DNA of 64,000 nt from Sarcocystis neurona (lineage: Eukaryota > Apicomplexa > Conoidasida > Eucoccidiorida > Sarcocystidae): assembly GCA_000727475.1 (NCBI GenBank), contig KL647335.1, forward strand, positions 1 through 64,000, written 5' to 3'. The position numbers and the translations under genes were made by a program. Below the pieces are notes generated by a model, which saw only the letters and a list, made by a program, of their open reading frames with translations, searched no databases and was not told where the DNA came from. Below, one piece after another: positions 1 to 12,900 of this stretch (its first letter is position 1; the number at the start of each line of letters is the position of its first letter).

Positions 1-330
1 CCCTCGTAGTGCAAAATCGACTCGCTCTGGAGATCGGAAGAGGAAACCGATCGCGTCTGGAAGATGCGAGAGCGACAAACGGTCCTAACTCCAAACAACA
101 CAACGCTCAGTCCCCGGTACGGCTGTTGGAGTGAATAGACGGATGTATATTACGGCTAGCATCGAGGCTATCCTCTTAAGACCACTTTCACGATATGCGG
201 ATCCTCCGAATATCACCCCCTCTGCCGGCGAATGCGTCACACGTGGGCTCCGGGCAAACGGCACGCCCGTGTGCCTGTCCGCCAAAGACGTTTCGACATG
301 ATAGATGTCAGAAGAGTGGGCGGTCACTAC
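1..330 (+). repeat. Diverged direct duplication, copy 1
   Basis: This block aligns with a second copy at about 1168-1412, offset by roughly 1,167 bases. Shared landmarks in the same order are GTGCAAAATC, GGAAGAGGAAA, CAAACGGTCCTAACT, AACGCTCAGTCC and GCACGCCCGTGTG (copy 2: GCGCGCCCGTGTG), with scattered substitutions and small gaps. It may begin before the window. No open frame is shared between the copies, so it looks like an old non-coding duplication or the remains of a dispersed repeat. Confidence 0.6.
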
Positions 331-1167
331 GATTGAAGGGGCGCACGTGTATTCGTGTCGACAATGCTGGAGGCCGCACTCCAATGCGAGGGATTCAGAA
401 GAGCTGCGCACATGTGTGTAAGACGGTGTGCCGCCGGGAGATCAACGCAGTGACACCTGGGGGTGCACGAGTCTTCTTGTGACAGCTGGGATACCGCAGT
501 AGGAGCGTAGCATTAGAAGCGAAAGGAGGACACGCGGAATGCAGCACGTCCGAGGACACGACACGTTGATTCTGCGCCAGGCCTTCCCTGCAACGTTCGC
601 TCGCCGTGGCCGCCAGAGGAAAGGGGAGCAAATGCTTCGCCGGAACGCTAGAGTCGTTCAAACCGTAGCGTAGGACTCAGTGTGTCACCGGGAGCAAATC
701 CGTCAAACCGTGTGACGGCTGCTTTGGATAGTGGATTTTGGAGACGTAGTTATCCGACGATTCCCTAAGAAGGAATGACACAGAAATGCGCGACCTCCAA
801 CAGTCGTACACCGTCTCCGGCAGCCCTCTGCACATTCGGCCGCACACGTGGCACTCGGGTGCGTGTTTCAGCCGGCGGTAGGCAACGGGTTCCCAAAATG
901 TACACCGGTGCTGCAGAGCAAGCACCGGCTCACTGAATGTAGACCAGACGTGAAGAGTCGAGCGGTTTAGACGGAAAGATACCGACAACGCTGAAGACGT
1001 ATGCATGGCTCCCCTGGCGCCTCCATGATTTCCTGATGCTCTACGACGATGCGTCGCCAGTGTCTCCTCACCGTGGTGGGATTGCTGCGAGTGTGCACTT
1101 CGAAGAAGACGATAGACGTGAAGGGCAGATTCGCACTGCAGAAGGCGTAAATTCATTCCACGTCGCA
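331..1167. other. No gene recognised
   Basis: Only short random-looking open frames occur, the longest being a 197-codon minus-strand frame over 677-1270 with no recognisable motif. No tRNA, rRNA or long simple repeat is seen. Confidence 0.5.
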
Positions 1168-1412
1168 CCCCCGCAGTGCAAAATCCACTTGTTCTGGAGA
1201 CCGGAAGAGGAAATCGATCTCGTTTGGAAGCTACGAGGGCGGCAAACGGTCCTAACTGCAAACAAAGCAACGCTCAGTCCTCGGTAAGTCTTCTCAAGTG
1301 AACGGTAAATGCATCGTAGATGTGGTATGGGCAAGTGGCGCGCCCGTGTGTCTGTCAGCCCAGGGAATCTCCATCTATCACGTCGATAGATGAGAGAAGA
1401 CTGGACGGTCAT
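1168..1412 (+). repeat. Diverged direct duplication, copy 2
   Basis: Second copy of the repeat at 1-330. The match starts near GTGCAAAATCCAC and runs through the block ending near GACTGGACGGTCAT. The copies differ by many point changes, so the duplication is old. No target-site duplication or terminal repeat that would identify a transposon is visible. Confidence 0.6.
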
Positions 1413-4400
1413 GATGGTGAAAGTGTCCCAGATAGACTACCACAGACCCATTGTACCCGGGTCTGCCATCGGGGTGCGCACTGATGTGGGGGTGTCGAAC
1501 GGATTGTCATCTTTTGACAGCTGCGAGAATCCACACAGGAAAACGCCTCAGAATCGGGAGACACTTCTGCAGGACAGAAGACTTTTGCAAATGCGTCGCC
1601 GCTTCTCACGCGCCCCCCACAGAAACGTCTTCCTGTAGATCAAACCAACGCTTTGGATGCGTTGACGTAGACCGCAGGAATTATCTGACAGCCCACAACC
1701 GCTCCGTCGAACCGCCCAACGCCTGCAAGAGCACTGTCCTGTGGTACGGTGTTTCCTCTGGACGTTTCCTCGGGAAACCTGGCTGTGGTGAGTTGTTTGT
1801 GGCGTCGGCCTGGAAAGAAATAACGGGGGATCGGTCACGCTTAGGAAAGCGGTATACTTTTTTGAATGTATCTGCTGTGCTTGGTGCTTTTGCTAAGACG
1901 GTAGGGTTCGGTAGACAGAGTGTGCTGTCTGCAAATGTCGAAGTACACCTCACGTGGAGACGGACACAGGGAAGCGCCTCCATGGGCAGTTTCAAGAAAT
2001 TTCAAGGTTAGGGCATATTTCGAGGGACGAGTACGTCAATTCAGACTTCTAAAAACAACGGATTACATGCTTCTTCTGATAGTGCAATCTGCAGCAGCGC
2101 CAGGAAGCAGTTGCAATGTGGGTGGTGGTTGCTGTCTTTTTCCACATGAAATTGGGACTTATTAACCGTCGACAAACCGGTGACGTACGTGATGCCTCTC
2201 AGGCGATAAAGAACCAAGTGCTGTAGTGTTTTCGTTTACATCTGGATGCACTGGATGCACCATATCCTAAGCTAGCCTTCATTGAACCTACCCAAGTGCG
2301 TTAGGTCGCCAGTCTCACCGGCACCCCGCATACGAAAGCTTCCTGTCCCCGTGAGGCGTCCCAAAGTTCACCATGCTGTTGGGTTGATACGCGGTCCTGA
2401 AGATAGCGCTGACGGCGGGACCTGCTTGAAACGTTGGAGCTGTAGAGGAAGAGGAACCCGCACAGGTTTCCTGGACCCCTCATACAGCGAACGACGGTCA
2501 GGCTCGTTCGACCCTCCTACGCAGTACATCGCTCTCCCCGAACTGGAGGTAATGCTCAACCGCCATGCAAGCATTGTACCACTTACGCACATTGTGTTGT
2601 ATCGTAGTGCTCTCTCACAGAGCTCTAGGCAGAAAGTCATTTCCTGGTGGAAACAGATCCGCTTATTAACAGCTGCGGCAGGAAGCTACATGTGCTACAA
2701 AATTTGGGAACTTACGTAAACAGCCTCCCTCTGTGAGCGTTCCAGACTTCCAGGGTCCTGAAGCTCCCCCGATTGAATCTGTCGGCACGCGATACCAGTT
2801 CGGTGATAAACCGGCTCAGACACTGCCTGCCAGGAACTCTCATGCCGCGGGCACCTGGTAGTGACAGTTGCTGATTCAAGCACATCCATTTGTATAGCGC
2901 TACTGGGCACAGCGTGTGCAGTGAACTCCTGCCAAGCGTATCTTTGATACGCTTCAAAAGAACGGTAATGCTGCTAACCTCAAAAGGGATGTTTTTCGGC
3001 TACGTCTGGAATCGTTGCAGTGCACTTACAAGAAAAACCAAGCAAAGTTCCCATGTAGGAACGCGGCGTGGCGGTAGAGACCTGTAAGAGGATTGCGCTA
3101 GTTGCATCACTTCGAAGGTGCCTGCTCACGTTACGGCACCGCTTCCATAATGTACTGGTCGAGAGTTCTTCAACAACAAATCAGGTAAAGTCGAGAAAAG
3201 CCTGTACAGGAGAGAACAGGAAAGATGGAAAGTGCAAGATAACTGAAACTACATGAAAGGTAATATGTGCGGCACTGCATCTCTACGTAGACCAAGGCCC
3301 TCATCCGTTTGCAGGAAACAGCTTCGAGGGCCATCGTCTTCCAAAACTGCTAATCTTCCGGCCACGCCTTGCTGGCGGGCGACTCTGTACTCCTAGGTAT
3401 CCTCCCCCCCAAACGGAATACGGCTTGAGTAGTAATTCCCTTACTTGTTAAGTAGTTTCCCACCTGCTGTTTCAGTATTCGTTCTTAAGCGCAAAGAACC
3501 CCTGGGCATCTTCTATAAATGGTCGACAGAGCAGGACATATTCGAAAGAGCCTGCACAGTCACGTGGCAATTTTTTCCGGAGGCAGGATGCTCTACGCTT
3601 TGCAAGAACACGGTAGAGTCCCAGATTTGCCGAAGCAATCTCAGGAAACCTTGCGTTGTCTGTGCGTGACGCGTGCAGGCCCCGCGTACCCTATTACGCT
3701 GAGCACAACACAATACCCCAGATGCAAAAGTCGCGGCGTTTCTAAAAATGTAGTCCCAAGGGAGCCGGCTTACACAACAGCCTTGCTCTTCACTGCGACG
3801 CAGCAGCGACGGTGAGCGATATGTTGACTCATCTCCACGCGGCCGAATAGATGGGTGAAGGCAGCTGTGTCTACAGACAAGTGCGCCGAATAGGGGCAAT
3901 TTGCTCACAGAGTTGCAGCAAATTGGAATAAGGATACGCGAGCCTCTTGCATTCGTAGGCGGCTCTTTGCAGCAGAGTTATGACTGCCTCAAAGCAAGCG
4001 CGTTTGCAAAAGAGCTGCCTGGACGCGTTCGGACGCGTCACTCCTAACACGATCTGTGTTTCAGCTGTACTCTCCGCTTTTTTTTTTCCGCAGAGACTGG
4101 TATGTCTTAAAATAATGCAACAGCGAAGAATAGCAATTATTGTGCAGAGACATAGATTCAGTACGTATCATCTACGGTGACACAGGTCGGCGCGTGATAC
4201 ACCTTTGTCCGGCAGACCCTGCTTATTCAAGTTCTCACGTGCTTGTGGCCTCTTTCACTCAAACCAGTTTTTATTCCACGTCATTGCAATACAGGTCGGC
4301 AACTTTGTGATGTCACCGAAAAAAAAGAATTTGCTGTTTGGAGGAGCCGTCAGTAAAGTCGTTTGGAGGCGCCGTCAGTAAAGTCGTTGCCTACTTGTTC

Positions 4401-6363
4401 GTTTCTTCAGATCCTCTCACACTCGTACAACACATTATACAAGATATACCTAATCGACTACCGAGGTGGACGGTTACACTGAGTGTCCACGGTACTCCTG
4501 GGAATAGCTACCGGCTAGGTGGTGCCGTCGCCCAGGGGGAACTGGTAGACACTTTTGAAGTGAAGACATTATACAATAGGACTCTCTTGCGCTTGTACCA
4601 GAGGGCCACAAACGAGATCTTTCTTCTGCAAAAGACTTCGCCGAATTCAAAAAAGGCGTATTCTGCCCAAATTGTGGTCATTGACGCAACGAAAAGGCGC
4701 TTCTAAAGATGATCTGGTGAATAGCCACACATACGGGTAAGGGGCAAATGTTCTTCCGCAATGTGCCAGACCGAGGCACTGTCACCGCTTGAAGGGTCGC
4801 GTTTCGAAGGAATGCAGCAGAACAAGATCTTAACCTAAATTCAACCAAAATATCGTCGTGGTGCAAAGCCGCACCTCTCGTGCTGTCGGTTAATAGTGGT
4901 TAAAAGAGAGAGAACGTCATGCGTCTTGCCAGGAGAACAACAGAAATGACTCCAAGATGAGTACGATAATTCACGTATTCTACAGATTTCACTTGGGAAG
5001 GGGTGAATTCGACGTACCGGTGCAACTGGTTGCTGCAAAAATTTCAAGCTACCGGAAACTATCTGGTAGAACGTAAATGTACGAATGGCTCCTGACTGGC
5101 TATTTGTTTATGCGGCTAGTTGTTGTGCGTTTTTTTGGAGACACCGGTGGCCAGGGGGTTGGTAATAGAAGAGCACAGACGTTGTTGTCAAAATCAAACA
5201 GATGACTCTTTCAAGTTGGACCGCATCCCCCCTCATTTGTCTTGTACGGAAGACACTGGTGGTCGGAACGACTGGCACAGAAAGTACGCTACTGCATCCT
5301 TTGCCGCTCACATACGTAGTAATGCAGGCGAAATGACCCTCTTGTAGCCCCGTTGCTCTGTCTGCAAAAAAACGAGACCACTTCACGCTTTGAAAATTGC
5401 AAAGTGGTACAACAGTCCACAAGCTATTCAACGCTGCATCATGTCGTCGACCGCACAGTTGTTCCTGCTTAGACTTTTGTTTCACTTTTCAATTGCTGCG
5501 CCTCTGCTAGACAATCGCAGCACACCAAGCGATACTCCCCCGACTAATGTCAAAATGGGGCCTGCACGGCATGATTTTTAGGTTGGAGTTCTATCCAGTT
5601 TTTAGAAACAAGTCATAAAACAAAGTCTGTTATCAGTGAGTGACTTCAAGTCCTGTGCTGCACAGAGTAGATCTAACTTTGAAAAGAGATACGTTTGTGG
5701 CATCGCATGGCAATGTCTCATTACCCCTTGTATACAGCGACCTTCAGGCGTACGTGAAAATGTGTGTTTCTCTCCCTACGTATATATTTGTATGTGAGTA
5801 ACGCCCATCCCTACCTTGAAAACTACCTTCTCACAATTGGGCCGCAGAGTGGAGACTGAAGCAGGATTGGTTGAGGCAATACTATTTTAGAAGCGGTGTT
5901 CGAACTAATGCTGGTACTCGAGTCAACACGTCCAGCGTTCGACGTGACATCTGTACTTGCTGTGCACCGAGTGATCGGATCGCGGGACACAAGGGCATTT
6001 TGTAGCGATCCCGCACTTTACGATTACACCACTACATAATTCAGTGAGCCTCACTTCACTGGAATCTCGCTTCAGCGAGAACGACGCTTGACGCCTTCTT
6101 GCTGTTGCAAGTTTGTGCGGCACCAGTGTTGTCTCGCGGAGTTTTCTTCCCAAGATATCTCCTTGCGCTTGCCCTTAAGATTCAAACTTCCCACTTGCTG
6201 ACTTTCTTCCAGTCATTCGCGTCAGTACAAGTTGCTGCACAAAAGTGCGTATAGGCTGCGTCTTTACTTTCTCGTGATAGAGGATGGTAAGTTGCCTGAG
6301 ACTTCCACGTGCAGAGCAGAATGGCTGAACTTTGGCGCCAGTGCACGCTGCATGGCCTGCCGA
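1413..6363. other. Gene-free plain sequence with one 25-bp tandem duplication
   Basis: Both strands were read and no conserved protein segment, splice-consistent exon pair or RNA gene was recognised. The longest frames are 145-186 codons and composition-like. The only structured element is the tandem duplication at 4337-4386. CAG-type triplet tracts, common from 26 kb onward, are absent. Confidence 0.5.
4337..4386 (+). repeat. 25-bp tandem duplication
   Basis: Two adjacent 25-base units begin TTTGGAGG, one continuing AGCCGTCAG and the other CGCCGTCAG. They differ at a single base, so the duplication is recent compared with its surroundings. Confidence 0.85.
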
Positions 6364-6400
6364 GAGGCTTCAAAGAGTGTGTAACACTCTTTGAAGCCTC
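6364..6400. repeat. 17-bp inverted repeat with 3-nt loop
   Basis: The left arm (6364-6380) starts GAGGCTTCAAAGAGTG and the right arm (6384-6400) is its exact reverse complement, separated by GTA. It is the strongest hairpin in the feature-poor part of the window. No T-run follows and no neighbouring gene is known, so a terminator or RNA role is not supported. Confidence 0.9.
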
Positions 6401-6935
6401 CATCAGGTGGAGCGAGCGCCACCTTATGGGAAATCTCAGGCGTCCCGCTGTCGCAGTCATCTACAACTTCAACTGGAAGAACAAAGGTGAATGCCTCGGC
6501 CACTTTGGTGCAGAAAAAAACAGTCCAGGGGTATTTCCCCTAGCACAGCAGGTGTTTTGCTATAATGTCGCCATGTAAAATGAAAACGAGTTAGCACTTA
6601 ACATCCACCCAATCAGTTTAAGAGAAAGTAGGTGAAGTTTCACGAGAATGCGTGCCGCCGACCGCGCAACCCTACTTTGCATCTGAAATATGTAAAAGTG
6701 CTACAGTGGCCTGCGTGGATCCCTTTGTTTGCTTTGTTGGGAGAGATCAAGAAGACTACATTGAAAATTCTCTTCCAAAATAGACGGTCAATCTACAGTA
6801 AGAGATCGACTTTGGGTGTGTCACTCACACGTGAATTTGAACTGCTCCGGAGGAGCTTTGCAGATCTCTTCCGTACTTTTGTCGGTCGCAAAAGAGCTAA
6901 ATCACCAGGCTATCACAACAGCGGACTCCTCTGCA
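6401..6935. other. No gene recognised
   Basis: A 149-codon plus-strand frame starts at 6632 and crosses into the tandem repeat that follows. It has no recognisable domain. Nothing else is visible. Confidence 0.4.
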
Positions 6936-7085
6936 TCCAACTTCACGAGAGTCACACCGCGCCTGTTGTACCACTGTGCGATGCTATGCGCAGCGAATGT
7001 TTGACGTACGTCCAACTTCAGGAGAGTTACACCGTGTCTTTGTTGAAGCATTGCGATATGCTATGCGCAATGAATGTCTGACACT
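6936..7085 (+). repeat. Two-copy 75-bp tandem repeat
   Basis: Units start at 6936 and 7011, each beginning TCCAACTTCA and sharing GATATGCTATGCGCA or GATGCTATGCGCA and GAATGTTTGAC or GAATGTCTGAC. A decayed third start may follow at 7086. A 149-codon frame reads through it, but 75 is a multiple of three, so open reading is expected by chance once one unit is open. Confidence 0.75.
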
Positions 7086-9630
7086 CCAGTTTCCCAAACT
7101 CTACAACACGGGAGGATATATGGATACTCGTCCGTGTTCATACAAGCGTACGTCACTGTCGACCTTCCTTGTTCTCGACGCTTGACGCGAAATCGTCCTT
7201 TCGAAAAGAGCCTATTTTTGAACGCGCATACGCAAACAACCCATACCAACAAGACAGCACCTTTCTGCCATTTGGATTCGCCAGTTCAAAGGTGCGCCGC
7301 TACGTGTGAGTGTGTGTGCGTGTGCATTTCAATAAGAGACAAGTGTCAATGTCTGAGAAGTTGTGAGAGGCCCACGGACCCAAAGTGCGCGGCTCTCGTG
7401 AGTTCCGATGAACGAACACGGTGAGGATTCACCTCAACTCGCCTCTCCCTGCGTCGTGTCAACGCTCGGCAGCAGTAAAAACGGAATAGATGGCAACGTC
7501 TGCTGCAGCAACACGACGGAGTGGGCATGTGCAGACACGCCGAGTCTGCAGAGAGACTAAAGAGGCAGGACACCTGGGGCGAGGAGCAGCGAGCCCTCTG
7601 ATCCTGAATGTCAGCAGCGCACAGTTTTATGATATAATTCACATCTTCCCGCGTCGACTGATTCAATCGTTTGGTGCCCGCCGCAGTAACTAGTCGTCTC
7701 CCGTTCATTAAGCTTATTTCTTGAGAGGGATGAAAGGCCCTGAGCCGAGTTTCACGCTTGGAACGAGCAACGCTGAAGCTGGAGGGGGAAGCACACAGAG
7801 CACACCCACCGTGGGTCGCTGCGCTGCAGTGAGTACCAAAAATCACAGTTTATTTCTGACATCTCAAGCGTCCGCCTTTCTGTAGAATGCGTATCTTCCA
7901 GAAACCGCGCAGTCTGCCAAAGGCGGGAGCATCGGCTGACTTGCCGCCGACAACGCACGCAGGTAGATAACTGTTGAAGCGAAGACGAAAGGCCTTCGAT
8001 ACCGCCTCTCTCAAACGAAAATGTCTTCTTCATTAATCTATCAGACCCACTTTGGGGTTCGAGTCTTGAAGCCGTAGAATGACTTATGAACTGCTGTAAC
8101 CACACACGTGGTTCTCGTTAGAATGGCAGTTAGCTGTCAAGCTGTCTGCTACAGAAAAAGTTGGGGTGCATATATGTGACTATTCTCACCAAACACAACG
8201 GAGCAGAGCTCCGCTTCTTCGCCGCTCACTCGTTGTCAACCTGTCAGAAGAGTTTTTGCAAGTTTAACATAGAGTAACTGTAAACGTCGGCAGACACCAA
8301 CCTCTCCTCTATTCAAACTCTCATAACTAGTGCTTTTCGGCCCACGCTGGTCACGAGTGTCTATCGCTGGCACGACATAGATCGGCAGCTCTGCGTGTGT
8401 ACACGACCAAACACATTCTACACGAGTAATTTTGTGCGTACATCGCGACCCTTCTGAGGCAGCAGGTCGCCAGAGGACCTACGGCTGAACGCTTCAAAGT
8501 GGCTCGTTCCTTATCCTCCGTCAGTTCACCCTGAGCAGGATCTGAGGTGCTCGAACGGGCAAGTGTCTCCCTAGTGAAATCGTATAGAAGGCAGCAACAG
8601 CAACTGTTATTAGTCAAAGAACAGGCTGCGCCTATAGTCTTTCGTTTGATGCGCTTGTCGTCAAGCTGTGAGCTCTCCGGAAAGCGTACGCCTGAGCGCA
8701 AGAACAAGAAGGTTTAGACGGATATTCTGTGTCTGCGCTCAAAGTTTCGTAGTGCTGATAGAGATTGCTCAGATATATGAAGATTGAAGTAGGGGAACGT
8801 AGACTGTACATACTTGACGAACAACGCAAACAGGGTATACGTGTTTGAAGGAACGAGTGCAAGTTTGAAGGTACTCGAAACAGGATTCAACTTAGGCCCG
8901 AAATCACGAGAAAAACCGCTGTACAGCAATCTTGGTAAAGCGGTGTCGCTTCTAGAAGGAACTGCGTTGGCGGAGTCTTGAGTAGCTGGGTATGCAAAAT
9001 AGGATCACGGTTCCCTATCTTCCTGTTTCTGCAACACAAAATATACTTCAATCCATGAGTACTGCAACCACCTACCGTTGTACACATTCGTGCATGGCAA
9101 CTGCTGCTGCAGTGCCTGCATTCAGGCCGTGTTTTCATCTATGCATGTGGAAGTAGTGTTGCAGAAGTCTCAGTTGAATGGGCGAGACCGATCACTTTGG
9201 ACGCGGCCCTGTGCCATTGTAGGATAAACTTTTGATATTATCTTTGACTGCGCGAGTTGCGTTGTAGTGGCCCAACATGCTAACACTGAAAATGAAGGCA
9301 GTGCCCGGACCCCAAAGCAATTCTGCACTGACGTGCGCCTTGACTGCCCGGCCTTGTCCTCTACGAAAACAACGTGCGAGGATTTTTCGCCCCACTAACG
9401 GTCACTACCACACGTTACCTGCCAGGACATCCGACAACACACAGTTATACTTGTGACCCGTAGATAATAGGAGAAACTCACCGTTTTACACGGTGATGGA
9501 GGGCTTTCCTAGGGTTCCACATTTTCAGAAAAAATGTGTCTACACACGAGGATTCACGGCGCAACACTGTATCGTGTTCCCTTCTTCAAACGAGTCTAAA
9601 GGTGGAAAAAGTAAGACAAGCCAAAAATAA
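7086..9630. other. No gene recognised
   Basis: Frames up to 166 codons (minus, 7346-7846) are present but lack family motifs. A GGTTCGAGTC string near 8055 recalls a tRNA B box but has no partner arms. No repeat array is seen. Confidence 0.45.
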
Positions 9631-9922
9631 ATGCCGTCCGCCCCCGCTATTCGTTCGAAAAATGGCCCACCGCCTCCACGTTCGCTATTGGAATTCGTTT
9701 TCGACTGCCTGTCGTTGTTTGATGTCAAGGAACTCGACAACCAAAGCGTCAACAAGGCGGCGCTCTGCGTGTCCCGAAAGATATACTTGCCTCTCTGTAA
9801 TTGACTACTATGACGCCTTCACCTCGTATTTCACGGAGACGAGCTTACGAGGTCCAAGAAGAGACGTGCTTCGGTTTCGCACAGCAATTCGGGACGAAGA
9901 GCCAGTAGGGCAGCTTATGTAA
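9631..9922 (+). pseudogene. Possible F-box-like remnant with frame change
   Basis: An ATG at 9631 opens a 57-codon frame with a proline patch followed by LLEFVFDCLSLFDVKELDNQ and SVNKAALCVSRK. This resembles the helical F-box pattern L..ll..IlsfLdv.dL....V.k. The frame stops at 9802. From about 9800 another frame (+1) continues plausibly as VIDYYDAFTSYFTETS and reaches a stop at 9920-9922. F-box proteins are substrate adaptors of SCF ubiquitin ligases. An unseen intron could also explain the change, since a GTAATT donor-like string starts at 9797. The family call rests on eye alignment only. Confidence 0.28.
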
Positions 9923-12900
9923 GCCTGCGCTATAACCGTTTATGTGGGTAATTGCACGCCGGCTGGCATTAAGGAAGAGAAGTGCCCCCGAAGTCTCGCC
10001 TCTGTTTTACCTCTAAGAAAACGCAGCACCGCTAGAATGAAGAACTTAGGGCCTGCTCGTTTTTTCAGTGAAAAAAGGACCACCCCGGGTGAGGACAATC
10101 CCCCAACATAAAGTTCTCGCAATGACGCACTTCTGGGTAAACCGGACCCCAGTTGACCAAGTGAGCATATGGCCTCACCAAGTGGGGGAACAAATGTACT
10201 GAAGACGCCGGGTGACAATGTAGCTTCTCCGCTACGCTTCTCGGAAGAACTGTGCACAGGTTGCTTTCGCCGTTTTCGCAACGTCATTCGGTGGACTTTT
10301 GGATCGCTGAGCAGGAGATTAGTATGTTCACGAGCGGAACTGCCACGACGGTAACAGAGACCCTCGCAGAAAGTTCTTCAGGCATTATCCTGGTTCTGTT
10401 AAGCACGACTGGGCTTCCGTGCACGCCAACAGTTTAACAGCAACAACGAAGTCAAAGTGTACGGTCAATTCCGAACACAATTGCTTCACTGCGGCGGCAC
10501 TGAGGAGACACGCAGCTGCACTTGTTCTCGCATTACGACTGAGTAGAAGTGTTTGCGTTGTAGGCTCCAAAAATTACATCACTATAGAGACCAACAGCAG
10601 TGTGAAACTGCGGTGCATCCAGGGTAGAACTGTGAGTCCTCGATAGTCTCTAAAACCCTACGCAGGACAAACACACTAATCCCTATTTCATTGAGGAAAA
10701 TTCATTCCTGTAAAGAAAAGGAGTGAATTTTGCAGTGCATCCAGCGAAGTGCCCTAGTCCGTCTGCATATCACTTCTTGACTGTACAACGGAAGGCGTGA
10801 ACCCTTTTATCCACGTGAGGCACGTGATTCGTCTTGAAGTTGCACTGCTTCAGCTACACACCCATTCGCTGCGAAAGTACGCAAGTCAACTTCCGCTCTT
10901 TTGTTCTCTGTGCACGAAGCTCCTACAGGCAAACGTGCTCTCCAGAATGTTCCGGTCGTTTCCCAATATGGGTGAGGTCCTTTCGTGGCAAACCAGGCAG
11001 GAGTAACTGTGGCAGGTTTAGCTGTTAATCACACAAGCCATAGGTTGGGTGTGCTACGCCCGAATAGGTTGCACTCATATACCCTCTGGGGAATACACAA
11101 CTACACTACCTAGGGAGCCAAAACAGGTGAATGAATTCGTATACTTTTACGACACCTCATATGCTGACTGTGTGCATCCACCTGCAGGTGAGACAGAAAT
11201 TAGTCAGTGGGATTCCTGGCTTCGCAACACCATTCAGCCTTACCGGCGAGACGTCGTGGGCTTCCGTAGGTGGGACTGCTGAAACTCTAGTACACACTTG
11301 CTTTTATTGCAGTGCCTATTCTCTCTCAAACCACGTTGTGCAGATATGACTACGCTGATGAAAGATATAGACAGGAAAAAGATTCGCTTGTGCTTCCTCA
11401 AGTGTGCAGAGAAAAGGAAGAAACGCGCGAGGACGACACCACTTATATTGAGAGTGAGGTAGCAAGCACCAAGATAAAGGCATTGTTAAGAGATTGCCAC
11501 TGCTGAGGCTGATATTACGTACATCGAATTTGTGGCGTCAACGCGGGGACCATCGACGACATCGGTGTGTCCACTTTTTTGGTCGAGGATACTCGTAGTC
11601 TTTCCGACAGATTCTTTGGAGACCGACTGTATTCTACCCGCCCTGCTGGGATTGGAAATTTTGAGAGGAAGTCTGTCCAAGTACTTTTTCTGCTGCCTCT
11701 CAATCATGGACTGACGCGGACTCCGACATCTCAGTAGTCAAAAACGTTCAATCCCACGTAACCGTGGAGACGTGCGATCTTCTGTAATCGAGTCGAACCG
11801 ACTCGGCTATACGTCAACAGCTTAAAACGTCTCCACTCGTAGTACACTTCTGCTCGTTTTCTCGTCCCACATGCTTAATTTAGAATATGTCAGTCGTAAA
11901 CCATAGTAGAATCTGCCAACCGGAGAATTACATGGTTCTTCTGCGGGCGCCCTTGCTCCAGCGTACAGAAGAGAGTTCTCCTGTGAACTCCAGTACTTCG
12001 CTGAACTGAAAATTCTTCAATTTTTTTGCCTCCCTGGGTCGCGAGGGAGAACTAAAGCTTTTTGTTCGTAGAGGAATTGTTACGCGAGCAGGTAAACGTA
12101 CTCCACATGACGCGTAGAACGCTCAGGAGCCGGAGCCGACCTTTCGGCGCTGCTTCAGAGAGACGCCCTGGCCCCGTCGGAAAGGAGCTTCGGAGCCTTG
12201 TATGCCCTCCAAACGTAGTTGGCCGACAATATTAGTGACGATTGTTTTGTAAATGGCTATTTGATAGGCCTTACGGGCATGGACATTTGGTAAGACGTTA
12301 CCAATTCTCTGCAACGCCTCCGCGGATAATGTTCACAACGGAGTGCTTCCTATGTGGCGGTGCTATTGCTCACGATAGAAGGGAGTAGTCCGTTGTGGAG
12401 GCAGAGGATTTTCCATTAAAACAACCAGCCCTACTTTGCGTTCCTTTTCTTGGCCCCAGCAGAGCTACAGCGACACAGCGGCGCTTGACCGTGATAGTTT
12501 TTTTAGGGGTCTTGCCTACAATAACAATGTGCGCGCATTCCCACGTGACAAGGTCCGCTTGTTGACTTCGGTAGGACAAGCTGATGCAGGTGCCTTCCAA
12601 GTTTCGACAAATCGTTCCGGATAAGGGGGCAACCGCCCAACGGTTGAGGAGGAAACTCTGTGGATGACTACTTTAGCAATATTACCTGCTGTCGTGGAGC
12701 CTTCTATTTCAAGAGTTCTGTTACCGTAGGAAGACAGTCGTCCTTTCCCCGTAGTTTTCTCACGAAAGACGGCTCCCTCGTGGCGTCTAAGAGAGGAGTC
12801 CTAGGGATACTGCCTAGGAACTCGACGCTGAACGTTTGTGTGAAACGGTCAAGAAGATGCTTTTGCGTTGACACTCGGCTACACGGGCCTCTTCACGAAT

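Noticed and set aside
677..1270. Minus-strand 197-codon frame
   Set aside because: No recognisable motif and it crosses the diverged duplication, whose other copy is not open in the same frame.
10650..10660. Telomere-like AAACCCT string
   Set aside because: A single isolated copy, not an array.
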